From: Bacteroidota bacterium
GTDB lineage: Bacteria; Bacteroidota; Bacteroidia; Bacteroidales; Prolixibacteraceae
Direction: 5' to 3'
DNA length: 64,000 nucleotides
Assembly: GCA_030684645.1 (NCBI GenBank)
Contig: JAUXUF010000036.1
Coordinates: forward strand, 30,615 to 94,614
Shown here in pieces: positions 38,604-51,200 of the stretch. The notes under the pieces are model-generated. The model saw only the letters and a list, made by a program, of their open reading frames with translations, did no database searches and was not told where the DNA came from. The position numbers and the translations under genes were made by a program. How positions within the stretch are numbered: position 1 is the stretch's first letter; every line of letters starts with the position of its first letter.

Positions 38604-39155
38604 TTAGGAATTATTTATCTTCGTTTTCTCAATTTTTTTTCCGGTCTTGTCAATGTAAAACCAATTGTTGCTTTCCCAAATGCTGTGTTCACCTTCCTGT
38701 TGTGTTTTGCAGTCGTTACTAACCTCAGCAACACCATTCTCAAAAGGCCAGGCACAGTCGAATTGCGGTTTGATCACGACCTTGCCAGTTACAGCGTCAG
38801 CAAATCCGATTTTGTTATTCTCCAGGATTCGAAAAAGTCCGTCAGAAGGCTCGTCCGGACCATTGTCAAACGGAAAGACTTCATACAGAACATTTTCCTG
38901 CCTGTCGATGGCTACAAACCCGGAATTTTGTTTTGCCACGATGGCATACGCTTTAAACGTATCAGTGAAACATCTCAGATATTTTCCGGGCGGAATAACG
39001 ATGTCACCGTCCTGATTTTTATAACCGTATCCGTCCGTAATGGTGTCGTTGAAAGAAACCAAATAGCCGTTGTTTTTTACAATTGGTCCGCAAGAAGTCA
39101 GGCTAATAAAGAGAAGTAAAAAAACATTGATAACCGTTTTTTGATTTCGATTCAT
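38604..39155 (-). CDS. WG-repeat-like lipoprotein
   Basis: LLFISLTSCGP lipobox; GYKNQDGDIVIPPGKY, GFADAVTGKVVIKPQFDCAWPFENGVAEV, WFYIDKTGKKI resemble WG repeats. Confidence 0.7.
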   Translation of the reverse strand: MNRNQKTVINVFLLLFISLTSCGPIVKNNGYLVSFNDTITDGYGYKNQDGDIVIPPGKYLRCFTDTFKAYAIVAKQNSGFVAIDRQENVLYEVFPFDNGPDEPSDGLFRILENNKIGFADAVTGKVVIKPQFDCAWPFENGVAEVSNDCKTQQEGEHSIWESNNWFYIDKTGKKIEKTKINNS

Positions 39156-39190
39156 AAAATAGCATTAAAATGTTTCGCAGATCAATGTGA

Positions 39191-39219
39191 GAAAATCAGG
39201 GCTTATTGCCCTGATTTTC
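39191..39219. terminator. Bidirectional terminator-like hairpin at the 3' end of the giant gene
   Basis: gaaaatcagggc-ttatt-gccctgattttc, perfect 12 bp stem. Confidence 0.8.
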
Positions 39220-39236
39220 TTTTCATTATCTCAAGA

Positions 39237-42200
39237 CTACTTCATAAGGATCATTTTTTTACTTTGGGTGAAACCTGCCGTTTTGAGCGTGTAGAAATAA
39301 ATTCCGCTTACAAAATCTTTCCGCTCGAAAACAATTTCATGGTGACCGGGAGCTTTCTCTTCATTGACCAATACTTTGATTTCCTTTCCAAACAGGTCAT
39401 ACACGATGATTTTCACCTGACTTGTTTGTGGAATGGTATAGCCAATCGTTGAGGCAGAACTGAATGGGTTCGGATAATTCTGCTCCAGATTGTACGGTTG
39501 CTGCAGCTGAACCTCATTGACTGAGGTAGGAACATCACATGAATATTTGGCAATATTATTGGCGTTCACGCCTCCTGCTGTAGTAAAATCTCCGCCAACA
39601 AATAAATCATTTCCAACCATCGCAAGAGCATTCGCATTCGCATTCAAATTAGCTCCAATTGTCGACCAGCTTGTGCCATCCCATTTGGCAATATCGTTTG
39701 CATTCGCACCTCCAGCAGCAGTCCTGAAATTTCCGCCGGCATATAGATCCGAACCGACCGCATTAAGAGCTGACACATGTCCGTTCCCGATAATCCCGAG
39801 TCCGCATGACGACCAGCTTGTGCCATCCCATTTTGCAATATAACTTGTTGATGGTAAACCTCCGGCAGTTGTGAAATATCCACTGGCATAGAGAGTCGAA
39901 CCGATTACTGCAAGAGCTCTCACTCTACCATTTGTCCCGTTATTTATCCCACTTCCGAGCGATGACCAGCTTGTGCCATCCCATTTTGCAATTTTATTCG
40001 CGCTTACTCCGTCTATAGTAGAGAAATCTCCTCCGGCATACAGATTACCTCCCATTACTGCAAGGGCATTCACTTCACCATTCGCTCCTATACCCGTTCC
40101 TATCGCCGACCAGTTTGAGCCATCCCATTTTGCTAAACTATTTGCAGTGATACCTCCAGCATTCCAAAAATTTCCACCGACATACAAATTTCCTCCAATC
40201 ATCGCGAGTGTATTTGCAGAATAGCCAACAAGCCCACTTCCCAGAGTCGACCAATTAATACCATCCCATTTAGCAATCAAATTTGCGCTCACTCCACCGG
40301 CGGTATTAAACGACCCGCCGGCATAAAGCTCACCTCCAAACACCGCGAGTGTATTTGCAGAATAGCCAACAAGCCCACTTCCCAGAGCCGACCAACTATA
40401 ACCATTCCATTTAGCAATGTTAATCGCACTCACACCACCAACTGTATTAAACTTGCCGCCGACATAGAGATCCGCTCCATTAACTGCAAGTGCCAACACG
40501 TAATCATTCGGTCCGTTGTTTGTATTCGTGCCTAGTGCCGACCAGGATTTAATTCCACTTACGCACGGGTCGGTTGTATTTCCAAAATCCTGATTTTTCA
40601 GGAGCTGACCCGCTGCAAGTGTTATTGTATAAGAGCTTGGGTTAAGCGGTACGGTTGGATACCAATTGGATTGATTTACCTCAGAGATGGAATAATTCCC
40701 GGCAGTGAGGTCGTTAAAACAATAGCTTCCGTCTGCGCCTGTGGTAATTGTCTTGATTGCTGTACCAGCCAGGTTGATTGTCCAGTCCGGTATTCCCAGT
40801 TCACCACCATCCATGATTCCGTTGCCGTTCGCATCATTGAACTTCATTCCGCAGATGGACCCGGTTATAGGATCGAGAATGTTTCCAAATTCCTGCTTCG
40901 TGATATGCTCTCCCGCTTTTAGTTCGATCGTGAAGTAGTGTTCTGAAGGCGCAGTTTGAACCCAGCCTTGCCGCGATTGCTCGCCGATCTTGTAAACTCC
41001 CGGTTTCAGGTTAGTGAAACAGAATTCCCCGTTTTTGTCGGTCACCATACTGAAATCTGCTGTACCGCCAATCAGGATGGTCCAGTCGGATATTCCGGGT
41101 TCACCTTCATCTCTTTTGCCGTTACCATTCAAGTCATTGTATTTCATTCCGCAGATGGATCCGAGTTGGGAGTTGAGCATGTTTCCAAAGTCCTTTCGCG
41201 AGATGTTCTTACCTGCTTCGAGCGCTACAGCATAGTAACCTGAAGCTGGCATCTTTTGCTGCCAGTCGGGCCGCAATCCTTCCACGATTTTGTAATCACC
41301 TGGTACCAGGTTGGTGAAACAATAGTTGCCATCCTTGTCAGTTATAGCGGTTAACCTGGCCGTGCCATCCAACATGATCTGCCATTCCGGAATTCCCGGT
41401 TCGCCATCATCTCTGCGTCCGTTGCCGTTCAAGTCATTGAATTTGGTACCGCAAATGGAACCCAATTTACATTTTCCTGAACTTCCGGCGTTAAATATGG
41501 AAACGATTTCAGCTTTCGTAATCACCCGGTTGAATAATTCTATTTCATCCAGGATTCCATTGAAAAAGTAACCCTCCATGTGAGACTGACTGCCAATCTT
41601 AAGCGGTCCGCTATTTGTGAGAGGGCCCGGATGTAAGGTAGGATCGCCATATTGAGTTTCTACGCCATCGAGATAAAATAATATGCCTTTCTGATCTTTC
41701 CTTGAAACAGTAATTGCAATATGATGCCATTTGCCGTCAGCAACAAAAACCTGCGAACCATAAGTGGTATAAGAAGTCCAGTTTTCGGCTAATTGCAGAC
41801 TAAGTTTACCGTTGACAAGCAGAAAAGAATATCCAACCAGACCATTTGTAGTCACTGTACGTTTGTCGATAAGCTCCGCACCATAGATCTGATCATCTGT
41901 TGTTTGTATCCAGGCATCAAACGAGAAGTCTCCAGTACCAAAGTTAAGTTCGGGTTGATCTGGCGCTTCCACATAATCATCAACACCATCGAAATGAAGG
42001 CCTTTCAGAACTTTTCCAACCACTGGAATAGGACCGTTCGTGAGTGTGCCGATGTTGTTGGTTCCTGCCAGATCGGTAGCTGTCGTGCCGGATGTTTCAT
42101 CAAAGGCCCACCAGGCTACCATTCCCGAAGGTGGCTCCACACAACTGGTCGGATTCCGGAGTTTGTTTCCGAAGTAATAACCGGTGAGGTTTCCTCCTGC

Positions 42201-45200
42201 CGGAAGTGTTACCGTGTATTTTCCCTGGTTGATTGGAGTAACTTGTATCCATCCATCGCGTATTTCTTCGCCGATCTGGTATTCGCCAGGATTCAGATTG
42301 GTGAAACAAAAGCGGCCTTCTTTATCGGTAAAGACGCTCATATCTGCCGTACCGCTCAGGTTGATCTGCCAGTCAGCTATTCCCGGCTCACCTTGATCTT
42401 TTCTACCATTGCCGTTCAGGTCGTTGAACTTCATTCCGCAAATAGTACCCAATTTACACTTCCCTGAACTTCCGGCCTTATAGATGGAAGCGATTTCGGC
42501 ACCGGTGAGGGCGCGGTTGAACAACTCCACTTCATCAATTTGATTGTTGAATGTATTGGCATGATGGTAACCAATCCTTAAATCGTTGCTGTATGTAAGC
42601 GAGCCTGATCTGCTTGTCGGATCAAAAGTTAGAACCAAATTACCATCCATGTATAATTTTCCACCGGAACTGTTTTTCCGGTCAACGGTCACGGCAACAA
42701 AGTGCCATTTCCCATCTGTGATCAGGCCAGCTGTCGCTGACGCTTCGAAATTGATGAAAGGCAAAGATGAATTATCTCCCATGACAAAGGATAATTTTCC
42801 TTGATAGATACGGAGACCATAGCCAATTTGCCAACTATAAAGAATCGACCCCGTATTTGTATAGGCTGAGGCAAAAACTGTTTTCATAACAATTCCCACT
42901 TGGTTGATGTTATCGGTAGTTTTAACCCAGGCATCAATGGAGAAATTATCTTCACCAAAATTAATTGAAGCGCTATTCGGAATACTGATTTCATCGTAAT
43001 GATTACTGAAACTGAATGCCTGATCTACTTTTCCGCTCACATAACTTGCTCCTCCTTCAAGCGTTCCATGATTATTTAATCCTGAAATATCCCTGGCATG
43101 GCCATCTCCTGGCCACCAACCAACCAATCCGGATGGTGCCTGAACACAACCAAAGGTAGGATCAATCTTATTTCCGAAATTGAGAACCTCGATGTGCCCT
43201 CCCGGTGTGAGCGTTACCGTGAAGGTATTTGGGTTCAGTGGCGTAGTCTGTATCCATCCATCCTGGTTGACTTCAGCAATGGTGTATTGTCCGGCTGGCA
43301 GGTTGTTGAAACAGAAGTTTCCGTTTGCATCAGTTGTGGTGGTCATGGTTGCAGCACCGGTCAGTTTGATTGTCCAGTTTTGTATTCCTGGTTCACCGTC
43401 TCCTCGTGCATCCCGAATGCCATTGCCGTTCAGGTCATTAAACTTGGTGCCGCAAATGGTTCCAAGCAGTACTGTTGGCTTGCATTTTCCGGCGCTTCCG
43501 GCGTTATAAATTCCAACTAATTCTGCGTCAGAAAGTGCACCATAGATAAATTCAACTTCATCAATCATGCCCTGGAAGTTATGATAATGACCGGCTGGTG
43601 AGTTGTTTGAATAGGCGCTAAAGTATGCCTCCCCAATGCGAAGAGCTACAGTATTGCTGTAAGTCAGGTTTGGATAACCCCAGGTATTTCTAAAACCGAC
43701 CACTCCGTCAATGGATACCGTAACTGCATGATTATCACCCTGCTCTACTTTTGCCGCGACAAAATGCCATTGCCCGTCGGCAATCATAGTGGTGTTGTTA
43801 TCGCCGAATATAGCCGCAGCAAATCCGTTCCCTGCAGAATCCGACAGGCGAAATTGCAGATACCCATTGACGACATACAGTCCATAACCTGAAATTTGCT
43901 GGTTGGCATCAAGTGCCCTTTTGTCAAGTATCGCATAGGTTCCTGTGGCTTCTGAGGTCTTAATCCAGCAATCGATCGTAAAATCTCCGCTCCCCGGATT
44001 AAGTTGCGGACGATCGGGTATGTTTACATAGTCGGTTGAACCCATCAGGCTGAAGGCTGAACCTACTTTGCCAGGCGCGAAAGTAGCTCCGTTTACAAGC
44101 GTGCCAAAGTTGCCATTTAAGGTAATGTCGTTGGCATTGTCGTCACCCGGCCACCAGCCTAACATTCCGACTGGAGGCGTTACACATTCCAGATCGTGCT
44201 GATTGCCGAAATTCTGATTTTCGAGATATTCACCCGATATCAGCGTGATCGTATAAGTTCCCGTTGGTCTAGGCGCTGTTTGATGCCAGAGAGGCTGATT
44301 GACTTCTGAAACGGTATAAGCGCCAGCTTTCAGACCGGTAAAACAAAACTTGCCTTTACCGTTAGTTATTGCTGTCATCGTAGCTGATCCGGTCAGGTTG
44401 ATCGTCCAGTTCGGTAATCCGGGTTCATTTAAATCCTGTGAACCGTTGCCGTTCAGGTCATTAAATTTTATTCCGCAAATGGACGCTGGTTTGGAGTCCA
44501 GCATATTTCCGAAGTCCTGATCAATCAGATGGTCTCCTGCTGCGAGAACTACGTTGTATGAACCTCCAACAGGTTTCATCTGCAACCAGCCAAGGCGATT
44601 TTCTTCACCAATTTTATAAGTTCCGGGTTTCAGGTTATCGAAACAATATTCACCTTTTTCGTTGGTAAGTACATTCATTTCTGCGGCGCCGCTCAGAAGG
44701 ATGTTCCAACCTGAAAGGACAGGTTCACCATCATCTCTCCGGCCATTTCCGTTCAGGTCGTTAAACTTCGATCCGCAGATTGAACCGGTTTGAGGTATTA
44801 ATCGGTTCCCAAAGTCGAGGCCAGTGAGGTTTTGTCCTGCCGGAAGTGTAATTGTATAGGTTCCAGGAGCAGCCGGAACCATTTGTTGCCAGCCAGCCCG
44901 CATTCCTTCGCCAATTTTGTATTCTCCGGGTTGCAAGTTATAGAAACAATAGTTGCCATCACGATCGGTCATAGCTGTTAAATCAGCTGTGCCACCAATC
45001 GTTATTGTCCACTCCGCAATTCCCGGTTCGTCTTTATCTCTTTGGCCATTTCCGTTCAGATCATTAAATTTCGTTCCGCAGATCGAGCCCAGCTTGCATT
45101 TACCGGCACTTCCGGCGTTATAGATGGAAGCAATTTCAGTATCCGTGATCGCACGGTTAAAGAGTTCAACTTCATCGAGATAAAAAGTAAAATTATCAGA

Positions 45201-48200
45201 TGCAGTTAGATTCGACATATTGTTCCCGGCTACCGTCAGTGGGATCGTGTTTGAAATAGAACCTGGTTTGCCCGTAGGATCGAAAGTTAAAGCAAGCGAA
45301 CCGTCAATATACAATTTTCCACCGTCTGTAAATTTCCGGTCAATAGTTACAGTAACAAAATGCCAGGCCCCGTCAGCAAGCTGAACCGTCGGTACCCACT
45401 GACTCAGAGGTACCGTACCATCACCCATTTGGAAGTATAATTTTCCCTGAATGATAAACAGTCTGTAGCCGGTCATGTTGTTTCCAACCGGCACACTTTT
45501 ATCTACAATACTGATAGCATGCACATTGTCGGTGGTTTTAAACCAGGCATCAGCAGAAAAATTACCTGTACCAAAGTTCAGTGAAGAATTATCGGCGACC
45601 GAAATCTGGTCCATATAATTGCCCACTTTGAAAGCGCCAGCCACTTTGCCGGTTGAATAAGTCGTTCCGCCAGCAAGCGTTCCATGATTATTTAAGCCTG
45701 AAATGTCGTTGGCGTTTCCATCTCCGGGCAACCACAATACCATACCCGTTGGAGGTGTGACACAATCAGAAGGCACGGCACAGTCGAGCCGTATTGTTTT
45801 TTGGCATGTTTCGCCATTGGTAAAAACAATGTCGTAAGTAATGGTCACCATTCCTGATTTGATAGCATCAACACAAGTTGTCATTTCCGGAGTACAGCTT
45901 TCCGGTGCAAAAGTATAGGCAGTCTGGCCAACATATCCTGTCGGGATCGTTGTCGGACAATTCCAGCTTGCGGAGCTAAGCGTACCATTGGAAACAATCA
46001 CAGCAATTGATTTGACTTCGCAGGTAGCAGTGATTTTGGCACAGCAGCTTGCTTTACCGGTCGCATCAACGACCGGCTCAACCTTTACCTTGTCGCAGCA
46101 AACGGCAGTTGGCACACTGCAATCCAGATCTACCTTCTTCTGGCATTTTTCTCCGTTAGAAAAAGTAATGTCATAGGTAATCGTTACAATTCCTGAAGTT
46201 GTGGCATCCACACTGGTTGTCATAACTGGATTGCAGTTTCCTGGTCCAAAGGTGTAAGACGATTGACCAATATATCCTGTGGGGATAGCCGTTGTACAAT
46301 TCCAGTTTACCGAGTTGAGCGTGCCGTTGGTAACAGTTACCGCAATCGCTTTGACTTCACAGTTGGTGGTGATCTTGGCGCTGCAAGCGGATTTCCCGGC
46401 AGCGTCTATTACTCGCTCAACCTTTACCTGTTCGCAACAACTTGGTGGAGGTACTCCACAGCGTAGCTCTATCTTCTTTTGACATTTTTCTCCGGATGAA
46501 AAAGTAATGTCGTAGGTAATCGTTACTATTCCTGAAGTGATGGCATTAACGCTGGTAGTCATTTCAGGGAAGCAACTTCCAGGTGCAAAAGTGTAAGTAC
46601 TCTGTCCGATATAGCCTGTTGGGACAGCATTTGTACAGTTCCAGTTCACCGAGCCGAGCGTACCGTTCGTAACGGTTACGTCTATTGATTTAACCTCGCA
46701 GGTAGCAGTAACTTTAGCGCTGCATGTGGCTTTACCTGTAGCATCCAAAACAGGTGCAACAGTTACCTTATCGCAGCAAAGCGTAATACAATCTCCGGTA
46801 TTTTTAAGGCAAATGTTATCGTAGCCAAACTGTTCACACTGATAGCTGGTTGGATCAACCGGCAGATTAACACGGGTAACATTACTCAACATCGTATTCC
46901 AGTCGGAATTGGAACCTGCACCCATTACCCAATGACCATCGGAATTGGAAGGCAGCGTGCCATCCAGATTGAGATAGGCAAGCGGGGCACAATAGGTATG
47001 CCAACCGGAACCTGCCGAAATTGGATTTGTAACCATAAAGTATGCTGAGAAACCATTCCCTGAAATTGAAAAATATGGTGTAAACGTTGATGGAGGATTT
47101 ACTCCGCCATAAGGAATTCCGGCTAATAAAAAGTTGATATCAAAGCACAATGAGCCGCAGCCATTGACCAACAGGTTTGTCCAGTCGCCGGTTAAAGGTT
47201 TGCTTTCGTTGAATAATGCGGAAGCGCCCGATTGGTCGGTGGTATGAAGATAGTGATTCGTCCCGTCCAAAGCGATGGAAGAAAGCGTGTTGCTTACCTG
47301 CCAGCCACCGTTGGTACCATCTTCAAAATCAGTACAGGAAGAGTTCGTCAATTGCCGGTTTCCGAAATCTTTTCCGAGGATATTCTGTCCTTCAATAATG
47401 TTTACTGAATAAGTTCCCGGAGTTGCCGGTGCTGTCTGCACCCACCCACTCTGTTGTGTTTCCTGAACGGTGTATGATCCGGCAGGCAGGTTGTTGAAGC
47501 AATAACTACCATCTGCACCTGTTGTTGCGCTCATGGTTAATGGACCGGTCAATTTAATTTCCCAGTTTGGAATTACCGGTTCTGTGGCCTGTTTCTGGCC
47601 GTCACTGTTGAGGTCGTTGTATTTTATTCCACAAATGGACGATGGACAAGTTACATTAATGTCATCCAGAAAATTTCCACCGTCAAGTGGGCCGGTTCCA
47701 TTGTTTGAAGAAACGGATTCAAATTTTAAGGTATAAGTGCCTGGAGTAGTAATCGGATATGACACCGTATAAAAATTCCAGGCGCTGTTATTGTCAGAGA
47801 AGGTTCCAAGTGTTGTGGGTGTACCACCGGGAGAAACTATTAATACTTTCATTACATCAACTCCAAGATATCTGCCTCTGTGCCAAAATGATACAATTAC
47901 AGTCTGAGCGGTTGTTGCCGTAAAAGTCTGATATAGTGTGGCATTCTGCGTTGCATTTATCTCAGCAAAATAAGTTCCTGAATGTGCAGGCACATTACCA
48001 AATCCACTGTGCCAGATCTCGATTTTACCATCCGTTGCAGTAGTATTCCAAAATGGAATGTTTGCCTGAGGAAACCAGTAATATCCTGTGGGAGGAGTGG
48101 CCCCTAAAAATTGTTCAAAGTCGGTATTGTTTAAATAAATACAAGGTTTATTCCCTGTCGCAGTCACTGTCATTGATGAGGTAATAGCACTGCAACCGGT

Positions 48201-51200
48201 AATTGTATTGGTAAAGATATATGTTACTGTACCTGCTGAAACTCCGGTTACCAGACCTGATGCTGACACCGTTGCTACTGACTGATTACTGCTTGTCCAG
48301 GTTCCTCCTGTATTTGGCGATAAGTTGGCCGTACTTCCAACGCTGACTGAAACCGGTGCAGAAACTACCGGTATTGAATTGACAGTGGCCACTACAGCTG
48401 TTCTTGTGCCGGTGGTACATCCGCCTGAAGTGGCATCTACATAGTAGGTAGTAGTTGTTGAAATGCTTGGAGTGGTATATGAATTACCTGTTCCTACTAG
48501 GTTCCCACCTGTTAAAGCATCATACCAGTTGATTATTCCGGCGGAAGCTGTTGCCCCTAAAGTTACGGTGCCAGTTCCGCAACGCGAAGCTGGGGTCGTT
48601 CCGGTAATTGTTGGACTGGTATTTACAGTTACTGTTTGTGTTACTGAGTTACTACATAATACAGCAACTCCGCCAATGGTATAGGTGATTAATGCTGTGC
48701 CTGCTGATACTCCGGTTACTAAACCCGTTGAAGCATTTACTGTGGCTACGCCTAAATTGCCACTTGTCCAGGTTCCGCCGGTTGTTGCATCTGCCAGCTG
48801 GGTTGTTGATCCAACACATACGGTTAATGTCCCGGTGATTGCTGCTATTGTTGGTAAAGCATTCACAGTTGCCACTACTTCGGTTCTTGAAGAAGTACAA
48901 GAGTTGCTGGTTGCTTCAACCCAATAGGAAGTTGTTGATGAAATGCTTGGTGTGGTAAAAGCAATACCTGTCCCTAATGACGTTCCACCTGTCAGTGCTG
49001 CATACCAGTTGATAGTTCCGGAGGAGGCTGTCGCCCCTAATATCACGGTGCCAGTTCCACAACGGGCAGCCGGGGAAGTTCCTGAAATTGTTGGACTGGC
49101 ATTAACTGTTACTGTTTGTGTTACTGAGTTCGTACAAAGCATGACTACTCCGCCTGTGGTATAGGTGATCAATGCTGTGCCTGCTGATACTCCGGTTACT
49201 AAACCCGTTGAAGCATTTACGGTTGCCACGCCTAAAGAACCGCTGGTCCAGGTTCCGCCGGTTGTTGCATCTGCCAGCTGGGTTGTTGAACCAACACATA
49301 CGGTTAATGTTCCGGTGATTGCTGCCGGAGCTGCCGGTAAAGCATTTACGGTTATTGTTCTTGTTGCACTTATGGCCGGAGAACTATTGGTGGTTAATTT
49401 CAAAATAACTGTACCTGTATAGTTTGCCGCCGGTGTATAAGTTACAGAAGCGGGTGAAGTTGTCTGAGCAGTAGAACTTAAAGTCCCACCACCCAACGTA
49501 ATTGACCAAGCTCCGGTTGTTGCCGAACCACCCACACTTGCACCGCTTAAAATAATTGCAGCAGGACTGGCTGATTGACAAACAGCATCAGGACCTCCTG
49601 GTGTAACCGTTGCGTCGTTTGGTTTGAGGCATTCTATTTTAATTTCATCAAGAAAATTACCTCCGGGTGTGACAACATCTCCTCCATTGGAATAAATGGA
49701 TACAAAACGGATTTGATAAAGGCCACCGGTTGGTAAAGTATATGGAATGCTGTAATGGTTCCATCCTCCGGCTAAATTATCGTAAAATGTTCCAATTGTA
49801 ATATAAGTACCGCCAGAAGGTCCAATTTGCACTTCCATTTTATCAAGACCGGCATAACGCCCCCTGTGGGCAAAGGAAATAAGAACTTGTTGATTAGCTA
49901 TCGAAGTAAAAGTTTGATAAAGTGTACCAAGCTGAGTGCAATTCAATTCAGCAAATTGATTTCCTGAAGCTGCAGCGACATTCATGGCTGTTGGTCGGCC
50001 ATCCCAAATTTCTATCTTACCATCACTTGCGGTGGTATGCCAGGAAGGAACATTTACTTCAGGAGTCTGAATATATCCCTGAGCATAATAACCGGGAACG
50101 GATGGACCGACTACGGGACTTTCAAAGTCAGTATTGCTTAGAAAAACGCAGTCAGAACCTACTGTTACGGATGATGTGGTTGCACTGCAACCGGTAACCG
50201 TACTGGTAAAGGTGAATGTTGCTGTTCCTGCTGAAACTCCCGTTACTACGCCTGAATTGGTTACCGTCGCGATCAATTGATCGCTGCTGGTCCAGGTTCC
50301 TCCGGTGGTTGGCGATAAGGTAATCGTACTTCCCACCGCGACTGAAGCCGGTGCAGAGACTACCGGTAAAGCATTGATGGTGGCCACTACAGCTGTTCTT
50401 GAAGCTGTAGTTCCGCAGACATCGGTTGCATCTACATAATAGGTTGTGGTTGAAGAAATAACCGAAGTGGTATATGACGTGCCAGTTCCTAATGAAGAGC
50501 CACCTGTTAATGCTGCGTACCAGTTTATCGTTCCGGCGGAAGCTGTCGCCCCCAAGGTTACAGTTCCTGTTCCACAGCGGGAAGCAGGAGTAGTTCCGGT
50601 AAGGATTGGTTTCTGATTAAAGGTAACAAGCACCTCATCGGTTGATGCAGGACATGGAGCATTGGATATCGTCCAACGCAAAGTATAAGCTGTACCTACA
50701 GTTCCGGTAAAGGTTGTATTGTAAAGAGCTGAGTTGGTAAAAGTACCGCCCGTTCCGCTGGTAATTGTCCAAGCGCCTGTTCCTACTGATGGGTTATTCC
50801 CAGCTAAGGTAGTTGTGGTCAATCCACAAGTAGCTGCACCGGTTTGGTCTGCACCGGCATTGGCTGTAGTCGGAGCAGTTTCGTCGACGATTGCATTGCA
50901 ATTATCATCGATGCCGTTACAAACTTCTGTGGCTCCCGGATGGATAGTAGCAACTAAATCGTTGCAATCTCCCGGAACGGTCACATAACCAGGAGGTGGT
51001 ATTGTACACGACTGTAAAGTAGTGCTCCCCCCATATCCATCAGCATCAGCATCCAGATAATAAGTAATTGGTGTATTTACGGTTGCCGTAACGGCTGTCC
51101 GTACTGCTGTAGTTCCGCATGCATCTGTCGCATCAACATAATAGGTTGTTGTAGTAGAAATGCTTGGAGTGGTATATGAGGTACCTGTTCCCAATGAAGT

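Noticed and set aside
38487-39119. 210 aa + strand ORF
   Set aside because: Antisense to two better supported lipoprotein genes with signal peptides and tight operon spacing.
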